A stretch of DNA of 64,000 bases from Clostridium vitabionis. GTDB taxonomy: Bacteria; Bacillota; Clostridia; Lachnospirales; Lachnospiraceae. Numbering within the stretch: the stretch's first letter is position 1; every line of letters begins with the position of its first letter. The stretch covers positions 392,913 through 456,912 of the forward strand of contig NZ_JADKQA010000002.1 of assembly GCF_015351765.1 (NCBI RefSeq). Reading direction: 5' to 3'. A program made the position numbers and the translations under genes. A model generated the notes under the pieces. It was not told the DNA's origin, ran no database searches, and worked only from the letters and a program-made list of their open reading frames with translations. Positions 1 to 9,288 of this stretch are shown piece by piece.

Positions 1-2
1 TT

Positions 3-1235
3 GCACTGATCCGGTTAGGTCAGCAGGTCTATCTGTCGGCGTTTCTGCTCATGGCGTGGGGATTCACGCTGATTTACGGAAATGCTTATTCTCCGATGTA
101 CGGCTATGTCTCCCTCGGAATGCAGGAATTGCAGCATGCTCAGCAGAACCGATTTATTGAGAATCAGGAGAATATGACATCAGAGTTTTATCAGTCAGAT
201 ATTGGAAGTTCCGTGCAGAAACCGGCGGAACTTCCAGATCATCCGAATGTTATTCTTATTTTCACCGAAGGTCTTTCGCAGGGGGTTATCGAGGATTCCC
301 GCAATCTCACGCCCACGATCGCGGCTTACGAGGACAATTCCCTGAACTTTGACAATTACTACAACCACACGGCAGCTACATACCGGGGGCTGATCGGGCA
401 ACTGTATTCGGGATACCAGCTGGATAATTATGACAGCAATACTCTGATTTCCCTGCAGGAGATACTGAAGGAATGGGGTTATGACACGACATTTATCAAT
501 GTAGAACCGAACAACTATAAATTTACAAAATATTTGAACAGTTTCCAGTTTGACCATCTGCTCATGCCCGAAACAGATAATATGCTGTCGGATAAAGAGG
601 CATATGCATTATTGTGGGATACTGTTCAGGGCAAGGAGCAGGAGAATAAGCCGTTTTTCACAGCAATGTATACGGTGGGGACCCATGTATCATTTGATTC
701 ACCGGATGAGATCTTTGGGGATGGCAGTGATGCGGAACTGAATAAATTCCATAATCTGGATGCTCAGTTTAATACTTTCATGGATAAGTTTAACGAGAGC
801 ACTCTGGCAGAGAATACGGTCGTTATCTTCACCACAGATCATGCAACCTTTGTCGATGACGCCTTCCGGACAGCATTTCCGGATTATCAGCGCAGCGATG
901 GTTTTCTGGATAGAATTCCTCTATTTATCTACTACAAGGGAATCCCATCGGAACATATTGATGTCAGAGGAAGAAATTCCCTCTGCCTCGCACCGACAAT
1001 ACTCGACTATCTTGATATCTCCGCGCCGAATTAATTTTTGGGTCAATCCTTATTTCATAGCATTGATGAGGCGACTTCTGATTATGATATGATCTATACC
1101 ATTTCCGGAGACGAGCTGTTGACATCCGAAAATGCGATGATCACTTCTGTTGAACCGGCGATAGAGAACGTCATCAAGCAGAAAATTATGCAGTATCTCA
1201 CCGCAAAAACACAGCCAAGACTGCAGAAGGATTGA
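3..1235 (+). pseudogene. LTA-synthase-like sulfatase-fold phosphoglycerol transferase, interrupted by one stop codon, 5' end outside window
   Basis: The reading frame is open from base 3 through a membrane-like segment (LSAFLLMAWGF) into an extracellular alkaline-phosphatase/sulfatase domain. Visible motifs are VILIFTEG at the start of the domain, the putative catalytic threonine in NHTAATYRG, YTVGTH, and the metal-binding TTDHA. The family polymerises or decorates lipoteichoic-acid-type envelope polymers outside the cell. A TAA at 1032-1034 interrupts the frame exactly where the family has P-N-Y-F-x-G-Q-S-L-F. Reading continues in the same frame (FLGQSLFHS...) to the TGA at 1233-1235, so one base change from a Tyr codon explains the defect. 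It is either a recent nonsense mutation or a base-call error. The upstream part is not visible. Confidence 0.8.
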
Positions 1236-1306
1236 TGCCGTAGTTTATCTGTCCAGAGATTTCGAACAATAAAATAGATACATTATGTACCTAAACGCGT
1301 ATTCGA

Positions 1307-1335
1307 TTGACTCATTCGTGTCAAAAAAGTATAAT
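1307..1335 (+). promoter_or_regulatory. Sigma-A promoter of the ATPase/TOPRIM cassette
   Basis: TTGACT (1307-1312), a 17-nt spacer and a perfect TATAAT (1330-1335) lie 29 nt before the ATG at 1365. The AGGAGGG ribosome-binding site at 1351-1357 follows. Confidence 0.75.
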
Positions 1336-1364
1336 ATCGATATGTGCGTTAGGAGGGACTGGGC

Positions 1365-2789
1365 ATGGCAGAAGAGTTTGTTCGGTTGGCGGGAGTCGAT
1401 ATATATAATTTAAAAAATGTCTGTGAAGGCCACATTATGCTTTCGAATAATCGGACGAAATACCAGTCCAGCATACTCGGTGTCTATGGACAAAACGGTT
1501 CCGGTAAGACTACGCTGATCGATGCATTGCAGATTTTGAAATATGTTCTGACTGGCAGACCTGTACCTGCCCAATATGCCGAGTACATCAATGTCGATGC
1601 GGATGCAGCAAGGCTCAGGTATGAGTTTGTCATCAATGATTCTGAAGGAACCAGTCATGCTTTTTACGAATTTTCCATAAAAGCTGTGAGGGATCAGTCA
1701 GGACAGAATTTGGATACCCCGTCCGACTCTGAGGATAACATAAAGGTATGCGTTTTTGATGAAGTATTAAAATTCAGCGTTGAGAATGATCGTGCAAGGA
1801 TGCGCAGAAGCACGGTCATGGATACGAGAAATGCGGATATATTTTTACCTGAGAGTAAGTATCAACTTTTGTTCGGGGATGATCAGAATGTAAAGAATAA
1901 ACTGCGGATTGCAAAGGCAATGGCTCTTGGCTCTTCTCAATCCTTTCTATTTTCCAGAGCAATGATTGATGAACTGCATAAGCAGGAAAATGGCAGCCAT
2001 CCTGAAGAATTTGAGCTGTATGCGGCTCTCACCAGGCGGCTGGTATATTTTGGCAATTATGAGTTGTATGTCATTGACCGAAAAAATACAGGGGTTATCA
2101 GCATAAACATCCTTCCCTTGTCCTTCCAATTCACGCACGAGCCCAAGCATGTAGTGGGAACCATACCTCTGCTTCTTGATCGGCCAACGCCGGTACCGGA
2201 AATAACTTACGATGTTATAAAAAAGGTCATCAACAATATGAATATTGTTCTGACACAAATTGTGCCAGGACTTACTATTGATATGCGTGACCTCGGTCCA
2301 TCGGTAATGAAGAATGGGCAGAATGCCCGAAGCATTCAGTTGATGTCCAGGAAGAACAGCAAAGAGATTCCGCTGCTCTATGAATCGGAAGGTATTAAGA
2401 AGATCATCTCGATTCTACAGCTGTTGATCGTTGTTTATAATCATCCATCAATTACGGTGGCAATAGATGAACTGGATAGTGGTGTCTATGAATATCTTTT
2501 GGGAGAGCTCCTCAGAATCATTTCTGAGAAGGGAAAGGGACAGTTGATATTCACCTCCCACAATCTCCGTCCGCTTGAGACACTGGATAAGAATTTTATA
2601 TTATTTACGACAACGAATCCTCAAAACAGGTACATTCGGCTATCCCATGTGAAGTCGAATAATAATCTCAGGGATTTTTATTTCCGGGATATTGTCCTGG
2701 GTGAGCAGAAAGAAGAGGTCTATAAACCGACCAATAATGCTGAGATCGCATTTGCATTCCGAGAGGCAGGTGAGATCTTTGAGTCGTAG
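1365..2789 (+). CDS. AAA/ABC-type ATPase (AAA_15-like), first gene of a putative two-gene defence cassette
   Basis: A 474-residue soluble ATPase. Walker A is GQNGSGKT at about residues 42-49. The C-terminal half carries an ABC-like signature (YESEGIKK, about residue 342), a Walker B with catalytic Glu (VAIDELDSG, about 365), and a TSHN switch motif (about 395). The roughly 300 residues between Walker A and the signature are typical of OLD/AAA_15 ATPases, which have an inserted dimerisation region. The start is fixed by AGGAGGG seven bases before the ATG. It has its own sigma-A promoter and overlaps the next gene, so the two are co-translated. ATPases of this kind paired with a TOPRIM protein include OLD class 2, PARIS AriA/AriB, RloA/RloB and AbiL. 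Which family this belongs to cannot be decided by eye. Confidence 0.8.
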   Translation: MAEEFVRLAGVDIYNLKNVCEGHIMLSNNRTKYQSSILGVYGQNGSGKTTLIDALQILKYVLTGRPVPAQYAEYINVDADAARLRYEFVINDSEGTSHAFYEFSIKAVRDQSGQNLDTPSDSEDNIKVCVFDEVLKFSVENDRARMRRSTVMDTRNADIFLPESKYQLLFGDDQNVKNKLRIAKAMALGSSQSFLFSRAMIDELHKQENGSHPEEFELYAALTRRLVYFGNYELYVIDRKNTGVISINILPLSFQFTHEPKHVVGTIPLLLDRPTPVPEITYDVIKKVINNMNIVLTQIVPGLTIDMRDLGPSVMKNGQNARSIQLMSRKNSKEIPLLYESEGIKKIISILQLLIVVYNHPSITVAIDELDSGVYEYLLGELLRIISEKGKGQLIFTSHNLRPLETLDKNFILFTTTNPQNRYIRLSHVKSNNNLRDFYFRDIVLGEQKEEVYKPTNNAEIAFAFREAGEIFES

Positions 2790-3462
2790 GAAAGTTATAA
2801 TGGTCATTGTAGAGGGCCCCTCGGACGATGAGGCTCTTGAGTTGCTCTTTAACAGGATTTATGATCAAAATGTGGTTCATGTTGAAATAGTCCATGGCGA
2901 CATTACAACCACAACAGACTCAGCACATATAGTTGCTAAAATCGGGGATTTCGTCAGGATAAGAAGTACTCGGTATTTTCTGAAGCAGTCGGACTACCAG
3001 GAGGTAATTCATCTGGTAGACACAGATGGATGCTTTATTCCGGATTCTTCTGTAATTCTGGACTCATCGGCAGAAAAGCCCTTCTATACAGAACAGGGGA
3101 TTCGAACGGTAAATCCGGATGGAATATGCTTCCGAAACAGGAAAAAACGTGACAATGTAAAGCGGCTGGCATCATTGAATCACGTTTGGAGAAGTATTCC
3201 TTACAGTGTCTATTATATGTCTTGTAACTTGGATCATGTATTATATAACAAATTGAACAGTACAGACGAAGACAAGGAACGGGACGCGATTGCTTTTGCT
3301 AAGAAGTATAAGGATGATGTTCCTGGTTTTATCGCATATATGACCAAGTCGGATTTTTCCGTGTGTGAGGACTACAGAAAATCCTGGAATTACATTCAGG
3401 AAGATCGGCATTCACTGAAAAGACATAGCAATCTGGGAATAGCTTTCTTAAAAAGTAGCTGA
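2779..3462 (+). CDS. TOPRIM-domain protein, putative nuclease/effector partner of the ATPase
   Basis: About 227 residues. The N-terminus shows a TOPRIM-type strand and acidic motif (VIMVIVEGPSDDEA, Glu then Asp-Asp) and later the D-x-D strand (VIHLVDTDG, about residue 80), the metal-binding signature of OLD, topoisomerase and DnaG TOPRIM folds. I chose TTG at 2779 because AGGTGAG lies about 5 bases upstream; GTG 2770 and ATG 2800 are alternatives, but ATG 2800 would cut into the first beta strand. It overlaps the end of the ATPase gene by 11 bases. The rest of the protein has no feature I recognise. In known systems such partners are nucleases released or activated by the ATPase on phage infection, so that role is inferred here from pairing alone. 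Confidence 0.7.
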   Translation: MSRRKVIMVIVEGPSDDEALELLFNRIYDQNVVHVEIVHGDITTTTDSAHIVAKIGDFVRIRSTRYFLKQSDYQEVIHLVDTDGCFIPDSSVILDSSAEKPFYTEQGIRTVNPDGICFRNRKKRDNVKRLASLNHVWRSIPYSVYYMSCNLDHVLYNKLNSTDEDKERDAIAFAKKYKDDVPGFIAYMTKSDFSVCEDYRKSWNYIQEDRHSLKRHSNLGIAFLKSS

Positions 3463-3616
3463 TATGGAGTTGCTTTGTTTGAAATAATCTGTCGGGGGGA
3501 CTGTTCGGCATTTCCGTGCGTCAGCCGGGAATGCTGAACAGTCCTTCGTCTGATAGATACCGTTGAAATTTGCACCGTTGAGACCTGCGAAGCAGAAAAT
3601 TGCTGGAGAGTGTACA

Positions 3617-5197
3617 GTGAACAGGATATTCAGAAAAGCGATATTGGTTCTTTGGGAAGTGATCTTCCTTGTGACGGTTTTTCTCATGCTGGGAAAGCAG
3701 CGCGTCTGGAATGTGACGGCATCGAAGAATTTTTCCCTCGAGAATGCCGGCTACCTGATCATGGGGCTTATGATCTGCATCGCAGTGTACTTCCTGAACC
3801 GGAAATTCGGCCGGAGAATCGAAGACTTTCTGCGGCGCCGGAACCGCATTCTCCTGGGAGTCACGCTCCTGCTTCTTTTCGTTTGGGAGATGTATGCCTG
3901 CTACGGCGGCTATTTTGAGTCCGGATGGGATGCGCAGACGATCCATGATACGGTTTTCTACGAGGTCACCAATGCCTACCAGAATATTGATTCGGAGTAT
4001 TTCTCCTGGTATCCGAACAACAAGCTGATCGTCTGGATTTTCACCGGGATTGTCCGGACATCGCTTTATCTGGGATTTTCCAACTGGGAGTATGCGCTTG
4101 TCGTGTTTCAGATTGTGCTCGCCGTCGTCACGATGTTCCTCGTCTACAGGGTGACCTTTTCGCTGACGAAGAGCTATCGCTTCTCCTGGGCGGTCTATGC
4201 TGCGGCCTGCCTCTTTGTCGGCCTGTCGCCCTGGCACATTGTCGTCTATTCGGATTCCACAGCGCTGATTCTGCCGCTGCTCATGGTACGGATTTACCAG
4301 CAGGCCGGGAGCACGGAGAACAGGAAGAAAAAGGCGGTTCTGTGGATACTGCAGGGCTTTCTGGGGGTGGCCGGTTTTTACCTGAAGCCCCAGACGATGA
4401 TCGTGCTGATCGCTTTGGTCATCGTGGAGATTTTGACCGCACTGCACAAAGTTAGCCGGCCAAAGATCCGTGGTCTGGCGGCCAGGTTCTCGCTGATCGC
4501 TGGCGGCGTGCTAGTGTTCTGCCTCCTCTATACGGCGGGGGTTGCGCCGTCGCTCCATATGGAGATTAACCCGGATACGACCATCAGCTTCCGCCACTAT
4601 ATTATGATGGGGCTCAATTCGCGGACGGATGGGATATATTCCGACCGGGACCGGCTGTTCACGGAGTCATTTTCCACCAATGAAGAGCGGAACGAGGCGG
4701 ACATGCGGGTAGTCAGGGGGAGACTCAAGATCTATGGACCGGGCGGGCTTCTCTATCACCTGGGTCGGAAGCAGCTGGTCAATTACGGGGATGGCACATT
4801 TGCCTGGGACGTGGAAGGCCATTCCTTTAACGGCGACCCGGCCTGGGCGGAAAATGCGGCCAGCGGCCTTGTCCGCTCTCTGATTAAGCCAAACGGGGAA
4901 AATTATGATGTATTCCTGTCCTACATGCAGATGATCTGGATGACGCTGGTGTTCTTTCTCTGTTTCACTATTTTCTATGGGAGAGATATTTCGGAGGGGA
5001 CCCATTCCGACCGGGTGATCCTGGTCATGCTGCTGTCGGTGATCGGGCTTACGCTGTTTGAGCTGCTGTTTGAGGCCAGGGCGAGGTATCTGTTCTGCTA
5101 TTCGCCGGTTTATGTTATTCTGGGAATGACAGGGATCAGAAATGTGTTTCATGCGGCGGACAGATATATCAGGTTTAGAGATGATGGCATTCGTTAA
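3617..5197 (+). CDS. GT-C fold membrane glycosyltransferase
   Basis: About 526 residues with around eleven hydrophobic segments. The first extracytoplasmic loop carries acidic residues (GYFESGWDAQTIHD), the usual place for the catalytic Asp of GT-C enzymes (PMT, ArnT, mannosyltransferases), which use polyprenyl-phosphate sugars outside the membrane. A further periplasmic stretch is SDSTALILPLL. The start is GTG at 3617, preceded by GGAG at 8 bases, which places the first transmembrane helix near the N-terminus; the longer frame from 3563 has no ribosome-binding site. It overlaps the next gene by 17 bases. The pair presumably builds or glycosylates a polyglycerol-phosphate-like envelope polymer. 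The sugar donor is unknown. Confidence 0.7.
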   Translation: MNRIFRKAILVLWEVIFLVTVFLMLGKQRVWNVTASKNFSLENAGYLIMGLMICIAVYFLNRKFGRRIEDFLRRRNRILLGVTLLLLFVWEMYACYGGYFESGWDAQTIHDTVFYEVTNAYQNIDSEYFSWYPNNKLIVWIFTGIVRTSLYLGFSNWEYALVVFQIVLAVVTMFLVYRVTFSLTKSYRFSWAVYAAACLFVGLSPWHIVVYSDSTALILPLLMVRIYQQAGSTENRKKKAVLWILQGFLGVAGFYLKPQTMIVLIALVIVEILTALHKVSRPKIRGLAARFSLIAGGVLVFCLLYTAGVAPSLHMEINPDTTISFRHYIMMGLNSRTDGIYSDRDRLFTESFSTNEERNEADMRVVRGRLKIYGPGGLLYHLGRKQLVNYGDGTFAWDVEGHSFNGDPAWAENAASGLVRSLIKPNGENYDVFLSYMQMIWMTLVFFLCFTIFYGRDISEGTHSDRVILVMLLSVIGLTLFELLFEARARYLFCYSPVYVILGMTGIRNVFHAADRYIRFRDDGIR

Positions 5198-7751
5198 GAC
5201 AAGAAAAAAGGAACTTATCCGGGGGATTCTTTTGATTCTGGTGATCAGCGCGGCGGTCATGGCTTTGGCGCTCGTGAGCTATCCCCGGATGACCTTTGAC
5301 CGGAGTGCGCTGTACGGGGCGCAGAACGAGAATCTGAAGGATTTTTCGGAAAATGATGGCGCGATCACGGCGGAATCGAAGGACCCCTGGATCGCAGTGC
5401 CGATCGGGCAGAAGCTGGGCGTCTATTCGGTCCGGATTTATGTCTCGGATATGACCGGTCAGAACTGCGCCTATATCTATGTCTCCAACAGCGAGGGATG
5501 GTTTGATCAGTACCGGTTTCTGAAAAATGGCATGGACGAGATCAATTTTCGCTTTCAGGTTCTGCCGGCGGAGACCAATTATATCCGGCTCGATGTCACG
5601 GATGTGCCTGGAAATTCCATGCGGGTGGATTATGTCGTCATCAATTCCTGGCGGTCTGTGATCTCCGGCGTGTTTCGGGAACTTGTGCGGTTCTGGCTGG
5701 CAGCTGGCTTGATTTATGTGCTTTTCAACCGTTGGAGGGCACAGAAGAACAGCCGGGAGGATGGCGGGAAGGACGGCCGGAAGATCCCGGCTCTGGCGCT
5801 CATCTGTTCCGCCATTCTCATTGCCGCCTGGCTCGGCCTCACCATCCGGGATTATTCCTTTGTCGGGACGGTGGATGACCCGGAAATGCTCTGGGGCGCG
5901 TATTTCGGCGGGGCGGCTGCACTCTTATGTCTGGAGAGAAGAGGAAAGTATGAGGGATTGTTCCGCCACGGCGCTGTCTGGCTCTTCGCGGCGTTCAATT
6001 TCTGTCTTATTGAGCTGCTGTGCCCGACCGCATTTACGGAGATTTCCGCAGGCGGTGTCTTCCTCAATATTGCGATTCTTGCCGCCGGGTACTATCTTGC
6101 CGCGATTTTCTTCCCCGAGAGCAGGCTGATCTTTCTTCTGCCGAACGGCCTGTATCTTCTGCTGGGACTGGTCAATCACTATTATGACCTGTACCGGGGG
6201 CAGCTGTTTGAATACTCGGACATCCAGTTCGCGGGCACGGCGGCGAAGGTCGCAGACCATTACCGCTTTGCGGTGGACGGCGCGGTGCTCTGCGTGCTGC
6301 TGGCGGAGGCCGCCGTTCTCACTGTCGTCTGCCTGCTGGCGTATAGGGATTTTGAGAAATTCGCTCTCCGGTTGTACTTAAGGCGGCGGTTAGCCGCTCT
6401 CGCGGGTGCCGGGTTGACCTGCCTTCTCGCTTACTCCTCATTGACGCCGGTCTCTCTCTGGAACAACGACGAGAGCGCCGCAGAATACGGGTATATCCGG
6501 TCTTTCCTGAGTTATGCGAAAATGTCCCTGGAGCGCCCGGTTCCTGCGGGCTATGACGAGAATGCGGTTAAGGAAAAGCTGGCCTCTTATGCAGGAGGCG
6601 GCATGAATAACGAAAAGCAGGACTCCCATTCGGGCAGCGGGACGGAGACGGAGGAGCCGGCGCAGAATGTGATTGTCCTCATGAATGAGGCATTTTCCGA
6701 TCTGCCGGCGGTCTATGGATTCGAGACCAATACCGATGGTATGCCTTTTATCCATTCTCTCTCCGGGGCAAATGTCCGGAAGGGCATAATGATGCCCTCG
6801 GTCTTCGGCGGTGGGACGGCGGACACGGAATACGAATTTCTGACCGGGAACAGTGTGGCGTTTCTGAATGCCGGGAGTGCGCCCTATACCCAGTACATCA
6901 ACAGCAGCCGGCCCAGCATGGCCAGCGAGCTTGCCGCCGACGGCTATCGGACGGTGGCCTTTCACCCGGAACACGAGTCCAACTATAAGAGAAATAAGGT
7001 TTATCCGCTGCTGGGCTTTCAGAATTTCCTCTCCATCGAGGACGAGCTCACCTATACCGACACGGTTCGGAATTTTGTCAGCGATGCCGCCGATGTGAAG
7101 AACGTGGAGGAGATTTACCAGCAGAGCCAGGGAGAGCCAACCTTCATCTTCAACGTGACGATGCAGAACCACGGCGGGTACAGTCAGGATAAGAGCGCCG
7201 TCGACGTCACCGTTTACCCGACGGATGAGCGGCTGCAGAATCCCGAACTTGAGGAATATCTGTCTCTGGTCCGTCTGACGGATTCGGCGTTTGAGGACCT
7301 TGTGGGTTATTTTTCCAATGTCCCGGAGAAGACGATCATTCTGATGTTCGGCGACCACCAGCCGGGACTCAGCGACAGTGTGTATGACCTGCTGGACCCG
7401 AATCTCACCGGCGATGCGGTGTCGGCGGAGTACCTGGAGGAAAAGTACCAGGTTCCCTATATCGTATGGGCGAACTATGACCTGGACGAACCGGAGGTGC
7501 CGCGCATATCCCCGGGATTCCTCCATTCTTTGTTCCTTGATTATGCGGATATTGCGATGAGCTGCTACGACCGGCAGATTTACGAGTGCATGCAGAGCTG
7601 GCCGGCGGTCAACGCGCTGGGGTGCTATAATGCAGACGGGCAGTATTTTCCGACATCCCAGGTCGATGCGGACGAAGTGCTTTCGGATTACCGGAAGAGT
7701 GCGTACTACAGTCTGTTCGGGAAGAAGATGGAGTGGGGGTATTTCCAGTGA
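5181..7751 (+). CDS. Large LTA-synthase-like phosphoglycerol transferase with extra N-terminal domain
   Basis: About 856 residues. A signal-anchor helix (residues 12-35) is followed by a beta-rich, jelly-roll-like extracytoplasmic segment (about 60-170), then several transmembrane helices (about 175-415), then the sulfatase-fold catalytic domain (about 480-800). That domain shows QNVIVLMNEAF, the nucleophile-bearing GGTADTEYEFLTG (as in LtaS), NVTMQNHGG, and the metal ligands in MFGDHQPG. Canonical LtaS has five helices and about 640 residues, so the N-terminal domain is an addition. The start ATG 5181 (ATGATG) lies inside the end of the upstream glycosyltransferase gene, indicating translational coupling. 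Substrate specificity is unknown. Confidence 0.85.
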   Translation: MMAFVKTRKKELIRGILLILVISAAVMALALVSYPRMTFDRSALYGAQNENLKDFSENDGAITAESKDPWIAVPIGQKLGVYSVRIYVSDMTGQNCAYIYVSNSEGWFDQYRFLKNGMDEINFRFQVLPAETNYIRLDVTDVPGNSMRVDYVVINSWRSVISGVFRELVRFWLAAGLIYVLFNRWRAQKNSREDGGKDGRKIPALALICSAILIAAWLGLTIRDYSFVGTVDDPEMLWGAYFGGAAALLCLERRGKYEGLFRHGAVWLFAAFNFCLIELLCPTAFTEISAGGVFLNIAILAAGYYLAAIFFPESRLIFLLPNGLYLLLGLVNHYYDLYRGQLFEYSDIQFAGTAAKVADHYRFAVDGAVLCVLLAEAAVLTVVCLLAYRDFEKFALRLYLRRRLAALAGAGLTCLLAYSSLTPVSLWNNDESAAEYGYIRSFLSYAKMSLERPVPAGYDENAVKEKLASYAGGGMNNEKQDSHSGSGTETEEPAQNVIVLMNEAFSDLPAVYGFETNTDGMPFIHSLSGANVRKGIMMPSVFGGGTADTEYEFLTGNSVAFLNAGSAPYTQYINSSRPSMASELAADGYRTVAFHPEHESNYKRNKVYPLLGFQNFLSIEDELTYTDTVRNFVSDAADVKNVEEIYQQSQGEPTFIFNVTMQNHGGYSQDKSAVDVTVYPTDERLQNPELEEYLSLVRLTDSAFEDLVGYFSNVPEKTIILMFGDHQPGLSDSVYDLLDPNLTGDAVSAEYLEEKYQVPYIVWANYDLDEPEVPRISPGFLHSLFLDYADIAMSCYDRQIYECMQSWPAVNALGCYNADGQYFPTSQVDADEVLSDYRKSAYYSLFGKKMEWGYFQ

Positions 7752-7801
7752 GAGGGCAGCAAAATGTGTTTCGCTTTGTACAATAATGTCAGGAGGCGCA
7801 A

Positions 7802-8107
7802 ATGGATGAACAATTGACAGAAATCCGAATTCCGGGGAGAGTCCTGCGGGATATTTGCCGCTTTGCCGAGGCTGCGTCTGTGAAGAAACTGGTATTGTTT
7901 GGTTCAAGGGCAAGAGGGACGAACACAAAGTCCAGTGATATCGATCTTGCGGTTTATGGTGGCAGCTTTGACCAGTTTTATGAGGATATTCAGGAAAAAA
8001 CATGGAGTCTGCTGACATTTGATCTGATTGATATGAATGGAAATATTACGGCAGATTTGAAAAAGGAGATACAGCGGGATGGGGTGATCATTTATGAAAA
8101 AAATTGA
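7802..8107 (+). CDS. MNT-domain nucleotidyltransferase, antitoxin of HEPN/MNT module
   Basis: A 101-residue minimal nucleotidyltransferase. It has GSRARGTNTKSSDIDLAV, an exact GS-X10-D-x-D signature, at about residues 37-55. In studied HepT/MntA pairs the MNT protein neutralises the HEPN RNase by adding AMP groups to it. The gene follows AGGAGG closely and overlaps the HEPN gene by 14 bases, the usual arrangement. A second related pair lies at 32095-32824. Confidence 0.85.
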   Translation: MDEQLTEIRIPGRVLRDICRFAEAASVKKLVLFGSRARGTNTKSSDIDLAVYGGSFDQFYEDIQEKTWSLLTFDLIDMNGNITADLKKEIQRDGVIIYEKN

Positions 8108-8504
8108 AAACTATTGCCGATGTTTGAAAGTGTTGGAAAAGGGAAATTTTGATCTGGCTGAAAATGATGAGATTTATCGCATGGGCATGATTGGACAATT
8201 TCAGCTCACGTTTGAACTCGCCTGGAAGGCGCTGAAGTTCATCCTGGAGCAGGACGGCGTGGGCGGAGCGGAGACTGGATCGGCGCGGGATATCCTGAAA
8301 TTATCTGCGAAGACCGGCTTCCTGGAGGATGAGGACATCTGGCTTCTGATGCTGAAGAAGCGGAATCAGTCGACGCATATCTACAATGAACAGGATGCAG
8401 ACGAGCTGATGATCCTGATCAGGGACAGCTTCATCCCGGCTTTTCAGAGACTGGAACGATTCCTGCTGAAGAAGCAGCGGGAGATCGAAGAGGACGAGGG
8501 TTGA
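8094..8504 (+). CDS. HEPN-domain protein (HI0074/HepT type), toxin of HEPN/MNT module
   Basis: A 136-residue all-helical protein. The R-x4-H RNase motif is present (RNQSTH, about residue 91), followed by the Tyr used as AMPylation site in HepT (HIYNE). The N-terminal MIGQFQLTFELAWKALK is the classic nucleotidyltransferase-substrate-binding helix. The tail DSFIPAFQRLERFLLKKQ is repeated almost word for word in the chimeric remnant at 35549-35791. Toxicity is inferred from the family. Confidence 0.85.
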   Translation: MKKIENYCRCLKVLEKGNFDLAENDEIYRMGMIGQFQLTFELAWKALKFILEQDGVGGAETGSARDILKLSAKTGFLEDEDIWLLMLKKRNQSTHIYNEQDADELMILIRDSFIPAFQRLERFLLKKQREIEEDEG

Positions 8505-8592
8505 ATTGATGCGGATGCCTGTTGCTTGTGGTAGAATTTATCTGTAAATAGCTAATAAAATTCGGATGATTACAATCAGAGGTAGTAGTATT

Positions 8593-8859
8593 ATGCCAGA
8601 GTTAAGTCGTTTTGGCGGTATGGTCATTTATATGTTGTTCCGGGATATCGGGCAGCATAATAAACCGCACGTTCACGTATACTATGGAGAATACGAAGCT
8701 GTCGTTGCAATAGATGGAGAACTGCTTGCTGGCTCCATCCCGCGCAAGCAGCTGAAAATTGTGGCTGGATGGCTCGCATTTCACGAAGAGGAAGCTTATA
8801 AGGCATGGAATCTTGCGGTCAAGGGCGAGCATTTTGACAAGATAGCACCGATGAAATGA
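8593..8859 (+). CDS. DUF4160 protein
   Basis: An 88-residue protein beginning MPELSRFGG. It contains the family hallmark RDIGQHNKPHVHVYYGE, then IPRKQLKIVAGW and the final helix. I chose ATG 8593 because the shared family N-terminus starts there; the longer frame from 8566 has no Shine-Dalgarno sequence. DUF4160 genes are nearly always next to a DUF2442 gene, as here (9 bases apart), and the pair behaves like a toxin-antitoxin or regulatory couple. The molecular function is unknown. Confidence 0.8.
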   Translation: MPELSRFGGMVIYMLFRDIGQHNKPHVHVYYGEYEAVVAIDGELLAGSIPRKQLKIVAGWLAFHEEEAYKAWNLAVKGEHFDKIAPMK

Positions 8860-8868
8860 GGTAGGACT

Positions 8869-9165
8869 ATGTATGTTAAAGATGATGTATGCTATGCGGG
8901 TAAGTTGACGGATGACATAAAAGTTACAGATGTGAAACCTCTGCGAGGGCACATGATGCTTGTCACGTTTTCAACAGGGGAACAACGTCTGTTTGACGCA
9001 ACTCTTTTGAAGGGTTCTGCCTTTGCACCACTCATGGATGATGAGATCTTTACTCATCCGGTTATTTTTCATGGGGTGATTACATGGAATAATGGAGAAA
9101 TTGACATTGCACCGGAAACCGTATACAAAGAGAGCTATGCGTATAATCAGAAAGAAGCCATGTAA
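8869..9165 (+). CDS. DUF2442 protein, partner of DUF4160
   Basis: A 98-residue protein with the DUF2442 pattern. Strands V-x-x-x-x-P-L-R-G-H-x-M-L-V-T-F-S-T-G-E are followed by FDATLLKGSAFAPL and a C-terminal ITWNNGEIDIAPETVY. The ribosome-binding site is GAGGTAGG just upstream. It forms a two-gene unit with the preceding DUF4160 gene and is followed by a hairpin terminator at 9242. Function unknown; related proteins may bind DNA or the partner. Confidence 0.8.
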   Translation: MYVKDDVCYAGKLTDDIKVTDVKPLRGHMMLVTFSTGEQRLFDATLLKGSAFAPLMDDEIFTHPVIFHGVITWNNGEIDIAPETVYKESYAYNQKEAM

Positions 9166-9241
9166 TGTCCGGTAGAATGTGAATATCTCTATCAATCAGT
9201 AAAAAGTCGGATACAGGATAATACGTTCAGGTGAATGAAAC

Positions 9242-9284
9242 AACGCAGGCCTCCGGAAAATCGGGGGCCTGCGTTAAGTTTTTG
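9242..9284 (+). terminator. Intrinsic terminator, possibly bidirectional
   Basis: AACGCAGGCC (9242-9251) pairs with GGCCTGCGTT (9266-9275), followed by AAGTTTTTG. It ends the DUF4160/DUF2442 unit and lies just past the stop of the convergent YitT gene. Confidence 0.75.
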
Positions 9285-9288
9285 CTCT

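Noticed and set aside
1365-3462. Calling the cassette PARIS (AriA/AriB)
   Set aside because: Architecture fits, but the TOPRIM protein is shorter than AriB and no DUF4435 signature could be confirmed by eye.
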